DNA of 64,000 nucleotides from Paenibacillus sp. FSL H8-0537 (lineage in GTDB: Bacteria; Bacillota; Bacilli; Paenibacillales; Paenibacillaceae): NCBI RefSeq assembly GCF_038051995.1, contig NZ_CP150290.1, positions 15,001 through 79,000 on the forward strand. The letters are read 5' to 3'. This document shows positions 29,025 to 38,202 of the stretch, piece after piece. Position 1 is the first letter of the stretch. Every line of letters begins with the position of its first letter. The notes under the pieces were generated by a model, which saw only the letters and a program-made list of their open reading frames with translations, searched no databases and was not told the origin of the DNA. A program made the translations under genes and the position numbers.

Positions 29025-29939
29025 ATGAAGAAGGTTAGTTTGTGGTGTGAAAAGGATACGGCGCCTAACCTCGGCGAGCCGCTGATGTTTTTTCAAGTCA
29101 TTACGGATACGCATGTAACGGTTGACCCGAATCATGTGCATAATCAGCAATTCGAGCGCGCGCTTATGGATATTCAGGAACGGGCGGCAGCTTCGGGCAG
29201 CGCTGGTATTATGCATGCTGGCGATATTACGGATCATGGGGAAGAAGCGGAATATGTACAGTTTTCAGCGATAGTCGAGCGTGTGAAGCAGAACGGCAAG
29301 CTTCCGCCTGTGCTTTATACGATTGGCAACCATGATACGTGGAAGGATTGGGAGCAAGGGCAGGAGCTTGGAAGCTTCAAGCATTTTACGGGAATGGACA
29401 GTGTTTATTATGATCGCTGGATCGCGGGCAGCCATTTTATTTTTCTCGGGTCGGAGACACAGACTCCTAAAAATGCGGAGCTATCCAGCACGCAGCTGGC
29501 ATGGCTTGGAGAGAAGCTGGAGGAGCATCGCGGGGATTCGCGTCCCGTATTCCTATTTCTTCATCAGCCGCTGAAAAATACCGTTGCCGGATCGCTGGAG
29601 GAGCAGGAGTGGTACGGCGTGAATCAGGACGAAGAGCTGCGTGAGGTGCTGGCCGGCTGGCCGCAGGTGATTTTGTTCACCGGGCACACCCACTGGGAAC
29701 TGGGTGCGCCGCATACGGTGTTTGATGGGCAAGGCGAGATCGCGACCATGTTCAACGCGGCATCCGTCGCGTATTTATGGACGGATGAGGATGCGCATAA
29801 GGCTGGCAGCCAAGGCTATTATATTGAAGTCTACGAGCAGGGCGTGCGTGTCCGAGGCCGTGATTTTGTGGCGCGCCAGTGGATGGAAGCCCAGGACTAT
29901 TTTGTGCATAACGGTCATCCGGGTGAAAAAGAAAGCTAG
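29025..29939 (+). CDS. Calcineurin-like metallophosphoesterase
   Basis: A 304-aa metallophosphoesterase. The five-motif pattern is visible: ITDTH, HAGDITDHG, IGNHDTW, LHQP and FTGHTHWELG. No signal peptide is seen, so it is probably cytoplasmic, acting on an imported phosphodiester or phosphomonoester. GGGAG lies upstream. It is the last gene of the importer operon and its stop codon overlaps the stop of the convergent WG-repeat gene by 4 nt. Confidence 0.87.
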   Translation: MKKVSLWCEKDTAPNLGEPLMFFQVITDTHVTVDPNHVHNQQFERALMDIQERAAASGSAGIMHAGDITDHGEEAEYVQFSAIVERVKQNGKLPPVLYTIGNHDTWKDWEQGQELGSFKHFTGMDSVYYDRWIAGSHFIFLGSETQTPKNAELSSTQLAWLGEKLEEHRGDSRPVFLFLHQPLKNTVAGSLEEQEWYGVNQDEELREVLAGWPQVILFTGHTHWELGAPHTVFDGQGEIATMFNAASVAYLWTDEDAHKAGSQGYYIEVYEQGVRVRGRDFVARQWMEAQDYFVHNGHPGEKES

Positions 29940-31078
29940 CTCCGCCATTTTTCGTCTTCAATATTGTTCCAAACGATGACGCCTGTCTTATTGATATAAG
30001 CATGCATAGCAGGCGTTTTCGTTTTGGAATTTTCACGGAGCTCGACGACAGCCAGCTCTCCCCGGAACGGCTCGGCATAGCTATATGCAGCCGTCGGTTT
30101 GATCGCATAAGCACCTTGCTGATTGATATAGCCAAAGGATGAGCCTGCTTGAACAGGGGCTAGTCCGTTTGAGAAAGGGCCACCGGAACTTACGTTCATG
30201 GTTGCTCTTTTTCCTTGTTTATTAATGAAAAAGGATTTGCCGTTGCGTTCAACGTAGGCAAGGCCCTCTGAGAAAGGCTGAGCAGCGGTGTAATTAGGCT
30301 CGAACAGAAACTCGCCGCTCTTGTTAATAAAGCCGTAGGTGTCTCCAGAAGACACGCGTGCAGCGCCCTCTGTAAATGAATCGGCATAGTTGAAGCGCGC
30401 AGGAATAACGAGCTTTCCGGTTTGATCAATAAACCCGTATTTGATTGTCACGCCTTCCTTGCTTTTTTTTAAGTAGCCCACTAAAGCCATACCATCTGAA
30501 AAATTGGTTGCACTGCTGAATTGATAAGGAATAACGAGTTTGCCATCCGTATTAATATAGCCGCTGCCTTTACCTATGGTTACGATGGCGAGCCCTTCGG
30601 AAAATTCACGGGCTTTATGAAAAATAGGCTCGGTTATTTTTTCACCCTTGGCATTCAAATAACCATACTTCTTGTGCAGCTGTCCATCTGCTCCCTTAAC
30701 TTGCTCCTTGTATATGACACGCTCATTCTGCATAATGCCGACGCAGCGCGTCTGAGGGCATTCAAAAAGCTTTGTTCCTTCAGCCGAAAAATAGATGATC
30801 GTCTTCTGTTTATTGTCAGTAACTTGGACGGGTTCATTCGACTTTAAGGAGAAGGAACGCGAGCCGCCGTCGTATACGGGCTCAATGACGATTTTCCCGC
30901 TTTGATTAATGTAGCCGTATTTGCCGTCCTTTTTAATCAAATACAAATAATTGCGGGCTTCAGCCGTCGGTTTCGTCTCCTTTTGCGAACCAGTGTCTTC
31001 CGCACCGCTGGCAGATACCGTGCCTGTAATCAGGCTGGTGATGATGGCAAACATAAGTAATGTACGAAATAACCGCAT
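29936..31078 (-). CDS. Secreted WG-repeat protein
   Basis: A 380-aa protein with a signal peptide (MRLFRTLLMFAIITSLITGT) and about seven WG-type repeats with the pattern YGYINQSGKIVIEPVYD, FSEGLAIV, GYINTDGKLVIP. These repeats fold as small beta units and usually occur in extracellular proteins of unknown function. The start at 31078 has GAGAGGA about 9 nt upstream; an upstream in-frame extension to 31216 is not favoured. Confidence 0.83.
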   Translation of the reverse strand: MRLFRTLLMFAIITSLITGTVSASGAEDTGSQKETKPTAEARNYLYLIKKDGKYGYINQSGKIVIEPVYDGGSRSFSLKSNEPVQVTDNKQKTIIYFSAEGTKLFECPQTRCVGIMQNERVIYKEQVKGADGQLHKKYGYLNAKGEKITEPIFHKAREFSEGLAIVTIGKGSGYINTDGKLVIPYQFSSATNFSDGMALVGYLKKSKEGVTIKYGFIDQTGKLVIPARFNYADSFTEGAARVSSGDTYGFINKSGEFLFEPNYTAAQPFSEGLAYVERNGKSFFINKQGKRATMNVSSGGPFSNGLAPVQAGSSFGYINQQGAYAIKPTAAYSYAEPFRGELAVVELRENSKTKTPAMHAYINKTGVIVWNNIEDEKWRS

Positions 31079-31184
31079 ATGCTCATTTCCTCTCTTGTAG
31101 CTCGTATGGTTGGATATGGGATTATTTTCCCTATGTTTAATGGACGTTGTTGTGGTGAGATAGGTTGCAGCGGCAACATCATAG

Positions 31185-31355
31185 CTTGGTGCAAGCAATG
31201 ATGTATGGTCAGTCAACAGTGCAGCTGCTCAAAAAATTGCAGCACAAATTTCATTTGGTTCAAATCCAGAGCATGACAATGCTCACCTTGGTGCCAATAA
31301 CGAACAAATTCTCAAAAAACCTCATTACCTGCAACAAAATTATTTGTTAGAGTAG
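31185..31355 (+). pseudogene. C-terminal remnant of a lost protein
   Basis: A 56-codon open stretch without a start codon, closed by TAG at 31353-31355 and preceded in frame by stops at 31182 and 31161. It encodes a protein-like sequence (VNSAAAQKIAAQISFGSN, HLGANNEQILKK, PHYLQQNYLLE) with balanced composition. It lies just upstream of a small AT-rich gene. This looks like the tail of a larger gene whose 5' part has been deleted; a polymorphic-toxin C-terminus is one possibility. The rest of this 375-nt gap holds nothing I recognise. Confidence 0.4.
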
Positions 31356-31453
31356 GGGTAGGAGTAGGAGGACATTCCTTCTATAACTAAATCTAAATAG
31401 TCTAAGTAGGTTTGAGCTGCACAGACTATTCAGATATCTTAGGAGGTAATTTT

Positions 31454-31855
31454 ATGTGTTATTTCATGTATGCAGCTACGGATAATGAGCTCAATAGTGA
31501 TATTTTTCATGAATACAACAGGAAGTACAACATTTATATAGAGGATATTACAGCTTACGTTCCTGAGAGAATGAAGGATTATGTTTATTATTCTATAAAC
31601 AGACAGTGTGCATGTGATTTTTATTCATCAGATGCAAGAAGAAATAATGAGAAAGAACTCTTAGCGCTATTAACATTAATAAAACAATCAGGAAGCTTGA
31701 TATTTTGCATTGTAGATGATGGGAATAATAAGTATGAAGGAATAAGTTTGCAAAAAGTTATGGAGAGCTTTCCTGATGAGGAGCTAACTTTAGATGATTT
31801 TTTAAACAGGTACCCTATAGCGTTAAAACCTAACCATGTATACAAGGTTTCATAA
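31454..31855 (+). CDS. Hypothetical small AT-rich gene (possible orphan immunity gene)
   Basis: A 133-aa acidic cytoplasmic protein starting MCYFMYAATDNELNSD with a strong AGGAGG 8 nt upstream. No family recognised. Its composition is clearly more AT-rich than its neighbours, suggesting recent transfer. Placed about 100 nt after the coding remnant at 31185-31355, it could be the immunity partner of a deleted toxin; this is inference from size, charge and position only. Confidence 0.65.
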   Translation: MCYFMYAATDNELNSDIFHEYNRKYNIYIEDITAYVPERMKDYVYYSINRQCACDFYSSDARRNNEKELLALLTLIKQSGSLIFCIVDDGNNKYEGISLQKVMESFPDEELTLDDFLNRYPIALKPNHVYKVS

Positions 31856-31992
31856 ATATAGAGTATGTGAAAAAAGTAAAGAACCAGACCGCGTGAATTT
31901 TATAAACTTATATATCACACGAATAGAATGGATAACTAAAAACAATTTCAGTCTGTTTCTTTAAGATTACAGGGACGATAGTGAAATGAGCC

Positions 31993-32040
31993 GCCTGATG
32001 GCCTGCTGGGATGACCCTGCTGGCGGTCAGGCTTTTTTTC
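31993..32040 (+). terminator. Terminator before pth
   Basis: GCCTGA...TCAGGC stem with further internal pairing, followed by seven T. It separates the accessory segment from pth. Confidence 0.8.
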
Positions 32041-32160
32041 ACGTGGAACATTTTTTGTGAAAGGGGGCTGCAATATATTGACCGCAATGAAGGAAAATAA
32101 GGTAAAATGGAGAACATAACAATCGATAAGGATCGAGACAGCAAGGAGTGAAAGACCGCT

Positions 32161-32721
32161 ATGAAATGGATTGTGGGACTCGGCAACCCTGGATCGCAAT
32201 ATCAGGGCACGAGGCACAACGTTGGATTTATGGTTATTGATGAGCTCGCACGGCGATGGGGCATCCAAGTGACGCAAAGTAAATGCAAAGCGCTGATTGG
32301 CGAGGGCAATGTGAATGGTACGAAGGTTGTGCTGATCAAGCCGATGACGTATATGAATTTATCTGGTGAGTCGGTGCGTTCGTTCATCGATTATTTTAAA
32401 TCCGATGTGACCGAAGGGCTCGTCGTATACGATGATCTCGATACAGAGGTTGGGCGTATCCGTCTTCGTTTCCAAGGTGGCCCCGGCGGACATAATGGTA
32501 TTAAATCTCTTATTGCGCATTTAGGCACGCAGACGTTTGACCGGATTCGCATGGGGATTACACGTCCGCAGCCCGGCGGCAACATCGCCGACTACGTGTT
32601 GTCCAATTTTCCGAAAAACGAGCAGGAGCAGTTGAAAACGATGATTGATCAGGCTTGCGATGCAGCGGAGTTTTCACTGAAAGCGTCGTTCGAGGAGACG
32701 ATGGCGAAGTTTAATCGCTAA
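32161..32721 (+). CDS. pth: Peptidyl-tRNA hydrolase
   Basis: A 186-aa enzyme that releases tRNA from prematurely dropped peptidyl-tRNA. Catalytic-type residues are seen in GLGNPGSQY (Asn9), TRHNVGF (His19), PMTYMNLSG and YDDLD (Asp near 93), and GGHNGIKSL. B. subtilis spoVC is the orthologue. AAGGAGTGA precedes the ATG. Followed by fin and mfd in the conserved order. Confidence 0.96.
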   Translation: MKWIVGLGNPGSQYQGTRHNVGFMVIDELARRWGIQVTQSKCKALIGEGNVNGTKVVLIKPMTYMNLSGESVRSFIDYFKSDVTEGLVVYDDLDTEVGRIRLRFQGGPGGHNGIKSLIAHLGTQTFDRIRMGITRPQPGGNIADYVLSNFPKNEQEQLKTMIDQACDAAEFSLKASFEETMAKFNR

Positions 32722-32787
32722 TTTGGTGAAAAAGGCCAAGCTGTTCATGCCGTGCTGGCTCTTTTTCCCGATACTGCTATAGAACAT

Positions 32788-32816
32788 GCGTAAAATAGGC
32801 TAAAGCCGGGCATACT
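32788..32816 (+). promoter_or_regulatory. Forespore-type (sigma-F/sigma-G) promoter of fin
   Basis: GCGTA (32788-32792), 15 bp, GGGCATACT (32808-32816) fits the sigma-F pattern. B. subtilis fin is transcribed by sigma-F. Confidence 0.5.
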
Positions 32817-32849
32817 GAAGGGTATAACCATTCTTCAGGAGGCATACAT

Positions 32850-33083
32850 ATGGCTGTAAACTATATTTGCAAACACTGCCGTACGGCTATAGGGACGATT
32901 GCAGGCGGTGGCGAAATTACCGAGCAGCAGCTCGGTTTCGATTTCTTGACCCTTGAAGAGCGCAGCGATATAATTACGTATGACCAGCACGGAGACGTGA
33001 CGGTTAAGGTGATTTGCGATTATTGCCGGGAAGCGCTAGAGGCGAATCCTGAGCTGAGCTTAATCGCGAGCCCGTTGCAGTAG
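32850..33083 (+). CDS. fin: Anti-sigma-F factor Fin (YabK)
   Basis: A 77-aa zinc-binding protein with CKHC (Cys7/Cys10) and CDYC (Cys56/Cys59) pairs, matching Fin in size and in its place between pth and mfd. In B. subtilis Fin lowers sigma-F activity so that sigma-G can take over in the forespore. TCAGGAGG precedes the ATG. Confidence 0.92.
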   Translation: MAVNYICKHCRTAIGTIAGGGEITEQQLGFDFLTLEERSDIITYDQHGDVTVKVICDYCREALEANPELSLIASPLQ

Positions 33084-33130
33084 AGGGTAAGTCATTTGAA
33101 AGCAGCTTGTAAAGGGCATTGAATGAAACA

Positions 33131-33169
33131 CGCCGCGCCACCAAGGACGGCGACAGCCGTTTCACCTTG
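33131..33169 (+). repeat. Copy D of the dispersed GGACGGCGACAGCC core
   Basis: The core GCGCCACCAAGGACGGCGAC followed by AGCCGTTTCACCTTG recurs, with substitutions, near 12247, 51524 and 53821. Confidence 0.5.
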
Positions 33170-33249
33170 AGCTCACAAGTAATGTAAGGCCTTGGCGGCT
33201 GGCTGAGGCTTCTTTTCGATGATAGCGATTCATACATGCAAAGCGTAGA

Positions 33250-33276
33250 GCTCACCTTTTTAGGTGGGCGGTTTTG
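33250..33276 (+). terminator. Terminator between fin and mfd
   Basis: GCTCACCT, loop TTTT, AGGTGGGC, then GGTTTT. The T tract is short, so termination may be partial. Confidence 0.55.
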
Positions 33277-33332
33277 CTTGAAATTTAAGAGTTTATAAGG
33301 GGTCTGTTTATAGAAATGGGGTGCCGAGACGA

Positions 33333-36300
33333 TTGAAAGCGTTAATACAGGCTTTTGCGGCTGATCCGGATGTGCAGTCCATAATAGCCGGAATCCGTTC
33401 AGGAATGCGCGAGCAAATGGTATCAGGGCTTGCTGGTTCATCCAGACAAGTGCTAATGGCCGCAGTGAAAGAAGAGATAGACCGTCCGATGCTTGTCGTG
33501 ACACATAATATGTTTTCAGCGCAGAAAATTGCGGAGGATCTTCAGGAATGCTTCTCCTCGGATACTGTGCTGCTCTATCCCGCTAATGAGCTGGTAGCTG
33601 CCGAATCGGCGATCTCTAGTCCTGAGACGCTGGCGCAGCGAATGGACGTGCTGATCAAGCTGTCCGAAGGCTTCCGCGGGATTGTTGTCGTGCCATTTTC
33701 CGGTGTGCGGCGCTACTTGCCTGTACGCGGCGTTATGGCAGAGGCGAAAATTACGATTAGCGTAGGCGATGTTCTGCCGATTGACAGCTTCCTGCGAAAA
33801 ATGACCGGGCTGGGCTACATTCGCGTAGACCGCGTTGAATCTCGTGGTGAAATGAGCGTACGCGGGGGAATCGTCGATTTTTACCCGTTGACTGAGGCTT
33901 CCGCTTACCGGATTGAATGGTTCGGAGATGATGTCGATTCCATTCGGACATTTGACGCCGCTGACCAGCGGTCGCAAGGCAATATGCAGACGTATACGGT
34001 TCCGCCGTGCCAGGAAATTGTTGCGAGCGCAGAGCGCTTTGCATCAGCAGCTAGCCATGCGGCGGCCTTGCTGGAGCAGCAGCTTGGCAAAATGTCCGAT
34101 CGTACGGCGAAGGAGCGCCTTCGCTTGGAAATCGGCAGCGAACTGGAGAAGCTGCGCGAGCATATGTATTTCACCGATATTTATAAATATATTTCCCTGC
34201 TGTATCCGGAACGCCAGACCATTATGGATTATATGGCGGAAGATACGCTGCTTATTATGGATGAGCCTACCCGCTTGATCGAAACGGCGAAGCAGCTGGA
34301 GCGTGATGAGGCGGAATGGGCGACCCATTTGCTGCAAAGCGGCAAATCGCTGCCAGGCTTTGAGCTTGCGTGCAAGTCGGAGGAAGTTTTGTATGGTAAG
34401 CGGTTTCCTACCTTGTTCTTATCCCTGTTTTTAAGGCAAATTCCGCATTCGCAGCCGCAAAATATTCTCAATATGACGAGCCGGGCGATGCAAAACTTCC
34501 ACGGACAAATGAATGTGCTCAAGGCTGAGATGGACCGCTGGCGCAAAATTGGGGCTAACGTGCTCATGCTGGCCGGAAATGCGGAACGCATGGAGCGCAT
34601 GCGCCGCGTGCTGTTCGATTACAATATTGAGCCGCCTACGCTGCTGGAAGGCAACCTGCAATCTGGTTTCGAGCTGCCCTCTTCGCATCTGGTCGTCATT
34701 ACAGAAGGAGAGATGTTCTCCCAGAAGCAGCGCAAGGCGCGCCGTATCGACAAGAAGATAGACAATGCCGAGCGGATCAAGAGCTATACCGAGCTGAAGG
34801 TTGGCGACTATGTCGTGCATCAGAACCATGGCATCGGCAAATATGTCGGCATCGGAACGCTGGAAATTGCGGGCATTCATAAGGACTATTTGCACATCGT
34901 ATACGCAGGCGGAGATAAGCTCTCTGTTCCGATTGAACAAGTCGATATGATTCAGAAATATGTCGGCAATGAGGAAAAAGAGCCGAAGATCAATAAGCTG
35001 GGCGGCAGCGAGTGGACAAGGGCGAAAAGCAAGGTGCAGTCGTCGGTTAAGGACATTGCCGATGACTTGATCAAGCTGTATGCGCAGCGCCAATCGGCGC
35101 CGGGCTTCGCCTTTGGACAGGATACCGCTTACCAGAACGAGTTTGAGGAAATGTTTCCTTACGATGAGACGCGGGATCAGCTGCGTGCCATCGAGGAAAT
35201 CAAACGGGATATGGAGAAGCCGATGCCAATGGATCGTTTGCTATGCGGCGATGTGGGCTACGGCAAGACGGAGGTTGCTGTACGGGCCGCATTTAAGGCG
35301 GCTATTGAGGGCAAGCAGGTTGCGATTCTCGTGCCGACTACCATTCTTGCGCAGCAGCACTATGAGACGTTCCGCGAGCGTTTCTCCGGGTATCCGTTCA
35401 ATATTCAAGTGCTGAGTCGTTTCCGCTCCCGCAAGGAGCAAAACGATACGATGAAGGGCCTCAAAGCCGGTACCGTCGATGTTGTCATTGGCACGCACAG
35501 GCTGCTGTCGCAGGACATTGTGTTCAAGGATCTGGGCCTGCTGATTGTCGATGAGGAGCAGCGGTTTGGTGTATCGCATAAAGAGAAGCTCAAGAAGCTG
35601 AAAAATAACGTCGATGTGCTGACGCTTACGGCAACACCGATTCCGCGTACCCTGCATATGTCGATGCTGGGCGTTCGCGATTTATCGGTTATTGAGACGC
35701 CGCCAGAAAATCGTTTCCCAGTACAGACGTATGTGGTCGAATACAACACTGCGCTTGTCAGAGAGTCGATTGAGCGTGAATTAGCCCGTGGCGGCCAAGT
35801 CTATTACTTGTACAATCGCGTTCAGGGAATCTACCAAATGGCGGAGTTGATTTCAGAGCTGGTGCCGGATGCGAAGGTAGCGGTCGGCCATGGGCAAATG
35901 TCGGAGCAGGAGCTGGAGAAGACGATACTCGACTTCCTCGACGGCGAATCCGATGTGCTGGTCAGCACGAGCATTATTGAGACGGGCGTTGATATTCCGA
36001 ACGTCAATACGCTCATTGTCCATGATTCGGATAAAATGGGCCTGTCGCAGCTTTATCAGCTGCGGGGACGGGTTGGCCGCTCCAATCGGATCGCATATGC
36101 CTATTTCACCTACCAGCGCGATAAGGTGCTGACGGAAGTCGCAGAGAAACGTCTGCAATCCATTAAGGAGTTTACGGAGCTTGGCTCCGGGTTCAAAATC
36201 GCGATGCGCGACCTTGCGATTCGCGGTGCCGGCAACTTGCTGGGCGCAGAGCAGCATGGTTTTATTGCGTCGGTCGGCTTTGACTTGTACTCGCAAATGC

Positions 36301-36860
36301 TTGCCGATGAGATTGGCAAGCGCAAGGCGGAGCTCGATGGCGCTCCTGTGCAGGAAAGTAGAGTCGTCAGTACGCTCATTGATGTCAGCGTAGATGCTTA
36401 CCTGCCATCCGATTATATTTATGACAGCATTCAGAAGATTGAGATTTACAAGAAGGTGGCATCCGTTCGCTCCTTCGATGAGGCGGAGGATTTGACCGAG
36501 GAAATCATCGACCGTTTCGGCAATCTGCCGCAGGCGGTAGATAATCTGATGACGGTGGCAAAATTGAAGGTGTATGGCGCGATGTATGGCATTGAGCAGA
36601 TTAGCCAGCGCAATGATGAACTCGTCGTTCGATATGCTGCCGCCGAGAAGAAGAGGATCGATAGAAAGCAGGTCGACAAGCTGTGCCTGCATTTTGAAAA
36701 TCGCTTCCACCAAGGCAGCTCGCTGGAGGACAATCCGGTAGTTACCCTTCGAGGCAAAGGACTGGATATGGATCAGCGTCTGCTGCTGCTTGAGCAGTTC
36801 TTGAAGCGTTACGCTGATGCACGAATTGTGAAGGAGGAGCTGCAGGATACAGCTCCTTGA
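33333..36860 (+). CDS. mfd: Transcription-repair coupling factor Mfd
   Basis: A 1175-aa translocase that removes stalled RNA polymerase and recruits UvrAB. Order: UvrB-homology region (residues about 30-350), RNA-polymerase-interacting domain (VGDYVVHQNHGIGKYVG, near 490), RecG-like translocase with Walker A GDVGYGKTEVA, Walker B DEEQRFG and TATPIPRTL, and the C-terminal TRCF domain. TTG 33333 gives the family-normal N-terminus with GGGGTG upstream; GTG 33321 is the alternative. Confidence 0.95.
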   Translation: MKALIQAFAADPDVQSIIAGIRSGMREQMVSGLAGSSRQVLMAAVKEEIDRPMLVVTHNMFSAQKIAEDLQECFSSDTVLLYPANELVAAESAISSPETLAQRMDVLIKLSEGFRGIVVVPFSGVRRYLPVRGVMAEAKITISVGDVLPIDSFLRKMTGLGYIRVDRVESRGEMSVRGGIVDFYPLTEASAYRIEWFGDDVDSIRTFDAADQRSQGNMQTYTVPPCQEIVASAERFASAASHAAALLEQQLGKMSDRTAKERLRLEIGSELEKLREHMYFTDIYKYISLLYPERQTIMDYMAEDTLLIMDEPTRLIETAKQLERDEAEWATHLLQSGKSLPGFELACKSEEVLYGKRFPTLFLSLFLRQIPHSQPQNILNMTSRAMQNFHGQMNVLKAEMDRWRKIGANVLMLAGNAERMERMRRVLFDYNIEPPTLLEGNLQSGFELPSSHLVVITEGEMFSQKQRKARRIDKKIDNAERIKSYTELKVGDYVVHQNHGIGKYVGIGTLEIAGIHKDYLHIVYAGGDKLSVPIEQVDMIQKYVGNEEKEPKINKLGGSEWTRAKSKVQSSVKDIADDLIKLYAQRQSAPGFAFGQDTAYQNEFEEMFPYDETRDQLRAIEEIKRDMEKPMPMDRLLCGDVGYGKTEVAVRAAFKAAIEGKQVAILVPTTILAQQHYETFRERFSGYPFNIQVLSRFRSRKEQNDTMKGLKAGTVDVVIGTHRLLSQDIVFKDLGLLIVDEEQRFGVSHKEKLKKLKNNVDVLTLTATPIPRTLHMSMLGVRDLSVIETPPENRFPVQTYVVEYNTALVRESIERELARGGQVYYLYNRVQGIYQMAELISELVPDAKVAVGHGQMSEQELEKTILDFLDGESDVLVSTSIIETGVDIPNVNTLIVHDSDKMGLSQLYQLRGRVGRSNRIAYAYFTYQRDKVLTEVAEKRLQSIKEFTELGSGFKIAMRDLAIRGAGNLLGAEQHGFIASVGFDLYSQMLADEIGKRKAELDGAPVQESRVVSTLIDVSVDAYLPSDYIYDSIQKIEIYKKVASVRSFDEAEDLTEEIIDRFGNLPQAVDNLMTVAKLKVYGAMYGIEQISQRNDELVVRYAAAEKKRIDRKQVDKLCLHFENRFHQGSSLEDNPVVTLRGKGLDMDQRLLLLEQFLKRYADARIVKEELQDTAP

Positions 36861-36937
36861 TTTCCTGTAAATTCGCAATAGGGCCCACATATCTGTTACA
36901 ATACAATCAACTTTATGATTTGAGAGGAGATTTATTA

Positions 36938-38095
36938 ATGTTGCACAACACACGCAAATCGACATGGCGCAGAATGGCTCTGCTCGTAGTCGCGGCCGTG
37001 CTGGTCATGTCGGTTTTGGCGGCTTGCGGCTCGAAGAAAGAAGAAGGAAACGGTACAGCGTTCAGCGGTACAAGCGAAGGAGCGACTGTTGCTACTTATA
37101 AAGGCGATGGCAAAGTAACAGAGGCTGAATTCAACAAGTATTTGGCGGTATTTAATTTCTTGCAGCCAGGCTATGAGTCCGTAACGGCTCTGCCACAATT
37201 CCAGGAGCAATTGCTGCAGCAGTACATTGCTTACAAAATTTTGGCGGCTCAAGCAAGCGAAGAAACGGTGAAGCAGGCTGCTACAGATACGGACAAGCAG
37301 TTTGCGGATTTTGAAGCGGCACTGGAGCAGCAAGCCGAACTGAAAACGCAGCTGGAAGCGAAAAAAATCACGAACAGCGATGTAAAAACCTACATGAAGC
37401 TGATGCTGGTAGTCGTAGATCACATGAAATCCAAAGTGACCGACGAGGAGCTTAAGAAAGAGTTCGAAACGAATATTGCCAAATATTCGACTGTGACGCT
37501 CCGTCATATTCTAGTTGCTACTTCCGAGACAGATCCGGAAACGAAAGAAACGAAGGAACTGCGCACGAAAGCAGAAGCGCTGAAAATCGCCAAAGAAGTA
37601 AAAGCGAAGCTGGATGAAGGCGGCGACTGGGCGGCTCTTGCTAAGGTCTATTCAGATGATCCAGGATCGAAAGAGTCTGGCGGCCAATATGCAAATGCAA
37701 AGCCAGGCGACTGGGTTGAAAACTTCAAAAATGCTGCTATGACGCAAAAAATCGGCGTTATCGGCGATCCAGTAGAAACCGAATACGGCTATCATGTCAT
37801 TCTGGTTGAGAAACGCGATGAGCTGACGTATGACAAGCTTGATGATACGACGAAAGAAGCAGTAGAGAGTGCTGTAGCTTACAGCCACATGAGCACTTTC
37901 ATGAGCGAAGATATGAAAAATCAAGAAGTGAAAATTACGCTGCCAGAGCAATCTCCTGCACCAGGTGCAGAGCAATCCCCAGCAGCAAGCGACGATGCGA
38001 AAGCAACTGATGATGCTGCGGCATCGCAAGAGCCGGCTGCATCGGCTTCACCTAGCGCATCGGTAGAACCGTCCGCATCGCCTGCAGCGAAGTAA
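36938..38095 (+). CDS. PrsA-like peptidyl-prolyl isomerase lipoprotein
   Basis: A 385-aa lipid-anchored foldase. The signal peptide ends in the lipobox LAAC. A SurA/PrsA N-terminal helical region is followed by a parvulin rotamase domain (VTLRHILVATSE ... EYGYHVILVEKRDE, about residues 185-290). The C-terminal tail is rich in Pro, Ala, Ser and Glu and is probably disordered. It helps fold exported proteins outside the membrane. AGAGGAGA precedes ATG 36938. Its own terminator follows. Confidence 0.88.
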   Translation: MLHNTRKSTWRRMALLVVAAVLVMSVLAACGSKKEEGNGTAFSGTSEGATVATYKGDGKVTEAEFNKYLAVFNFLQPGYESVTALPQFQEQLLQQYIAYKILAAQASEETVKQAATDTDKQFADFEAALEQQAELKTQLEAKKITNSDVKTYMKLMLVVVDHMKSKVTDEELKKEFETNIAKYSTVTLRHILVATSETDPETKETKELRTKAEALKIAKEVKAKLDEGGDWAALAKVYSDDPGSKESGGQYANAKPGDWVENFKNAAMTQKIGVIGDPVETEYGYHVILVEKRDELTYDKLDDTTKEAVESAVAYSHMSTFMSEDMKNQEVKITLPEQSPAPGAEQSPAASDDAKATDDAAASQEPAASASPSASVEPSASPAAK

Positions 38096-38135
38096 TAAAC
38101 GCCTATCGCACATGCGATGAGTGTATAGAATAAGC

Positions 38136-38180
38136 AAAATCCCCATGTCCAGCTAACTAGCTGGGCATGGGGATTTTTGC
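38136..38180 (+). terminator. Bidirectional terminator between the foldase and AraC genes
   Basis: AAATCCCCATG-TCCAGCT-AACT-AGCTGGG-CATGGGGATTTTT, a long perfect-looking hairpin with A and T runs on both sides between convergent genes. Confidence 0.9.
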
Positions 38181-38202
38181 TGTGTACGCTTGGTGCGCGC
38201 GT

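Noticed and set aside
23564..32160. Prophage or integrative element in the ctc-pth interval
   Set aside because: No integrase, phage structural, transposase or flanking attachment repeats were seen.
35853..36965. 370-aa open frame antisense to mfd
   Set aside because: A shadow of the strongly coding plus strand; no ribosome site, atypical composition rich in Leu, Ile, His and Arg.
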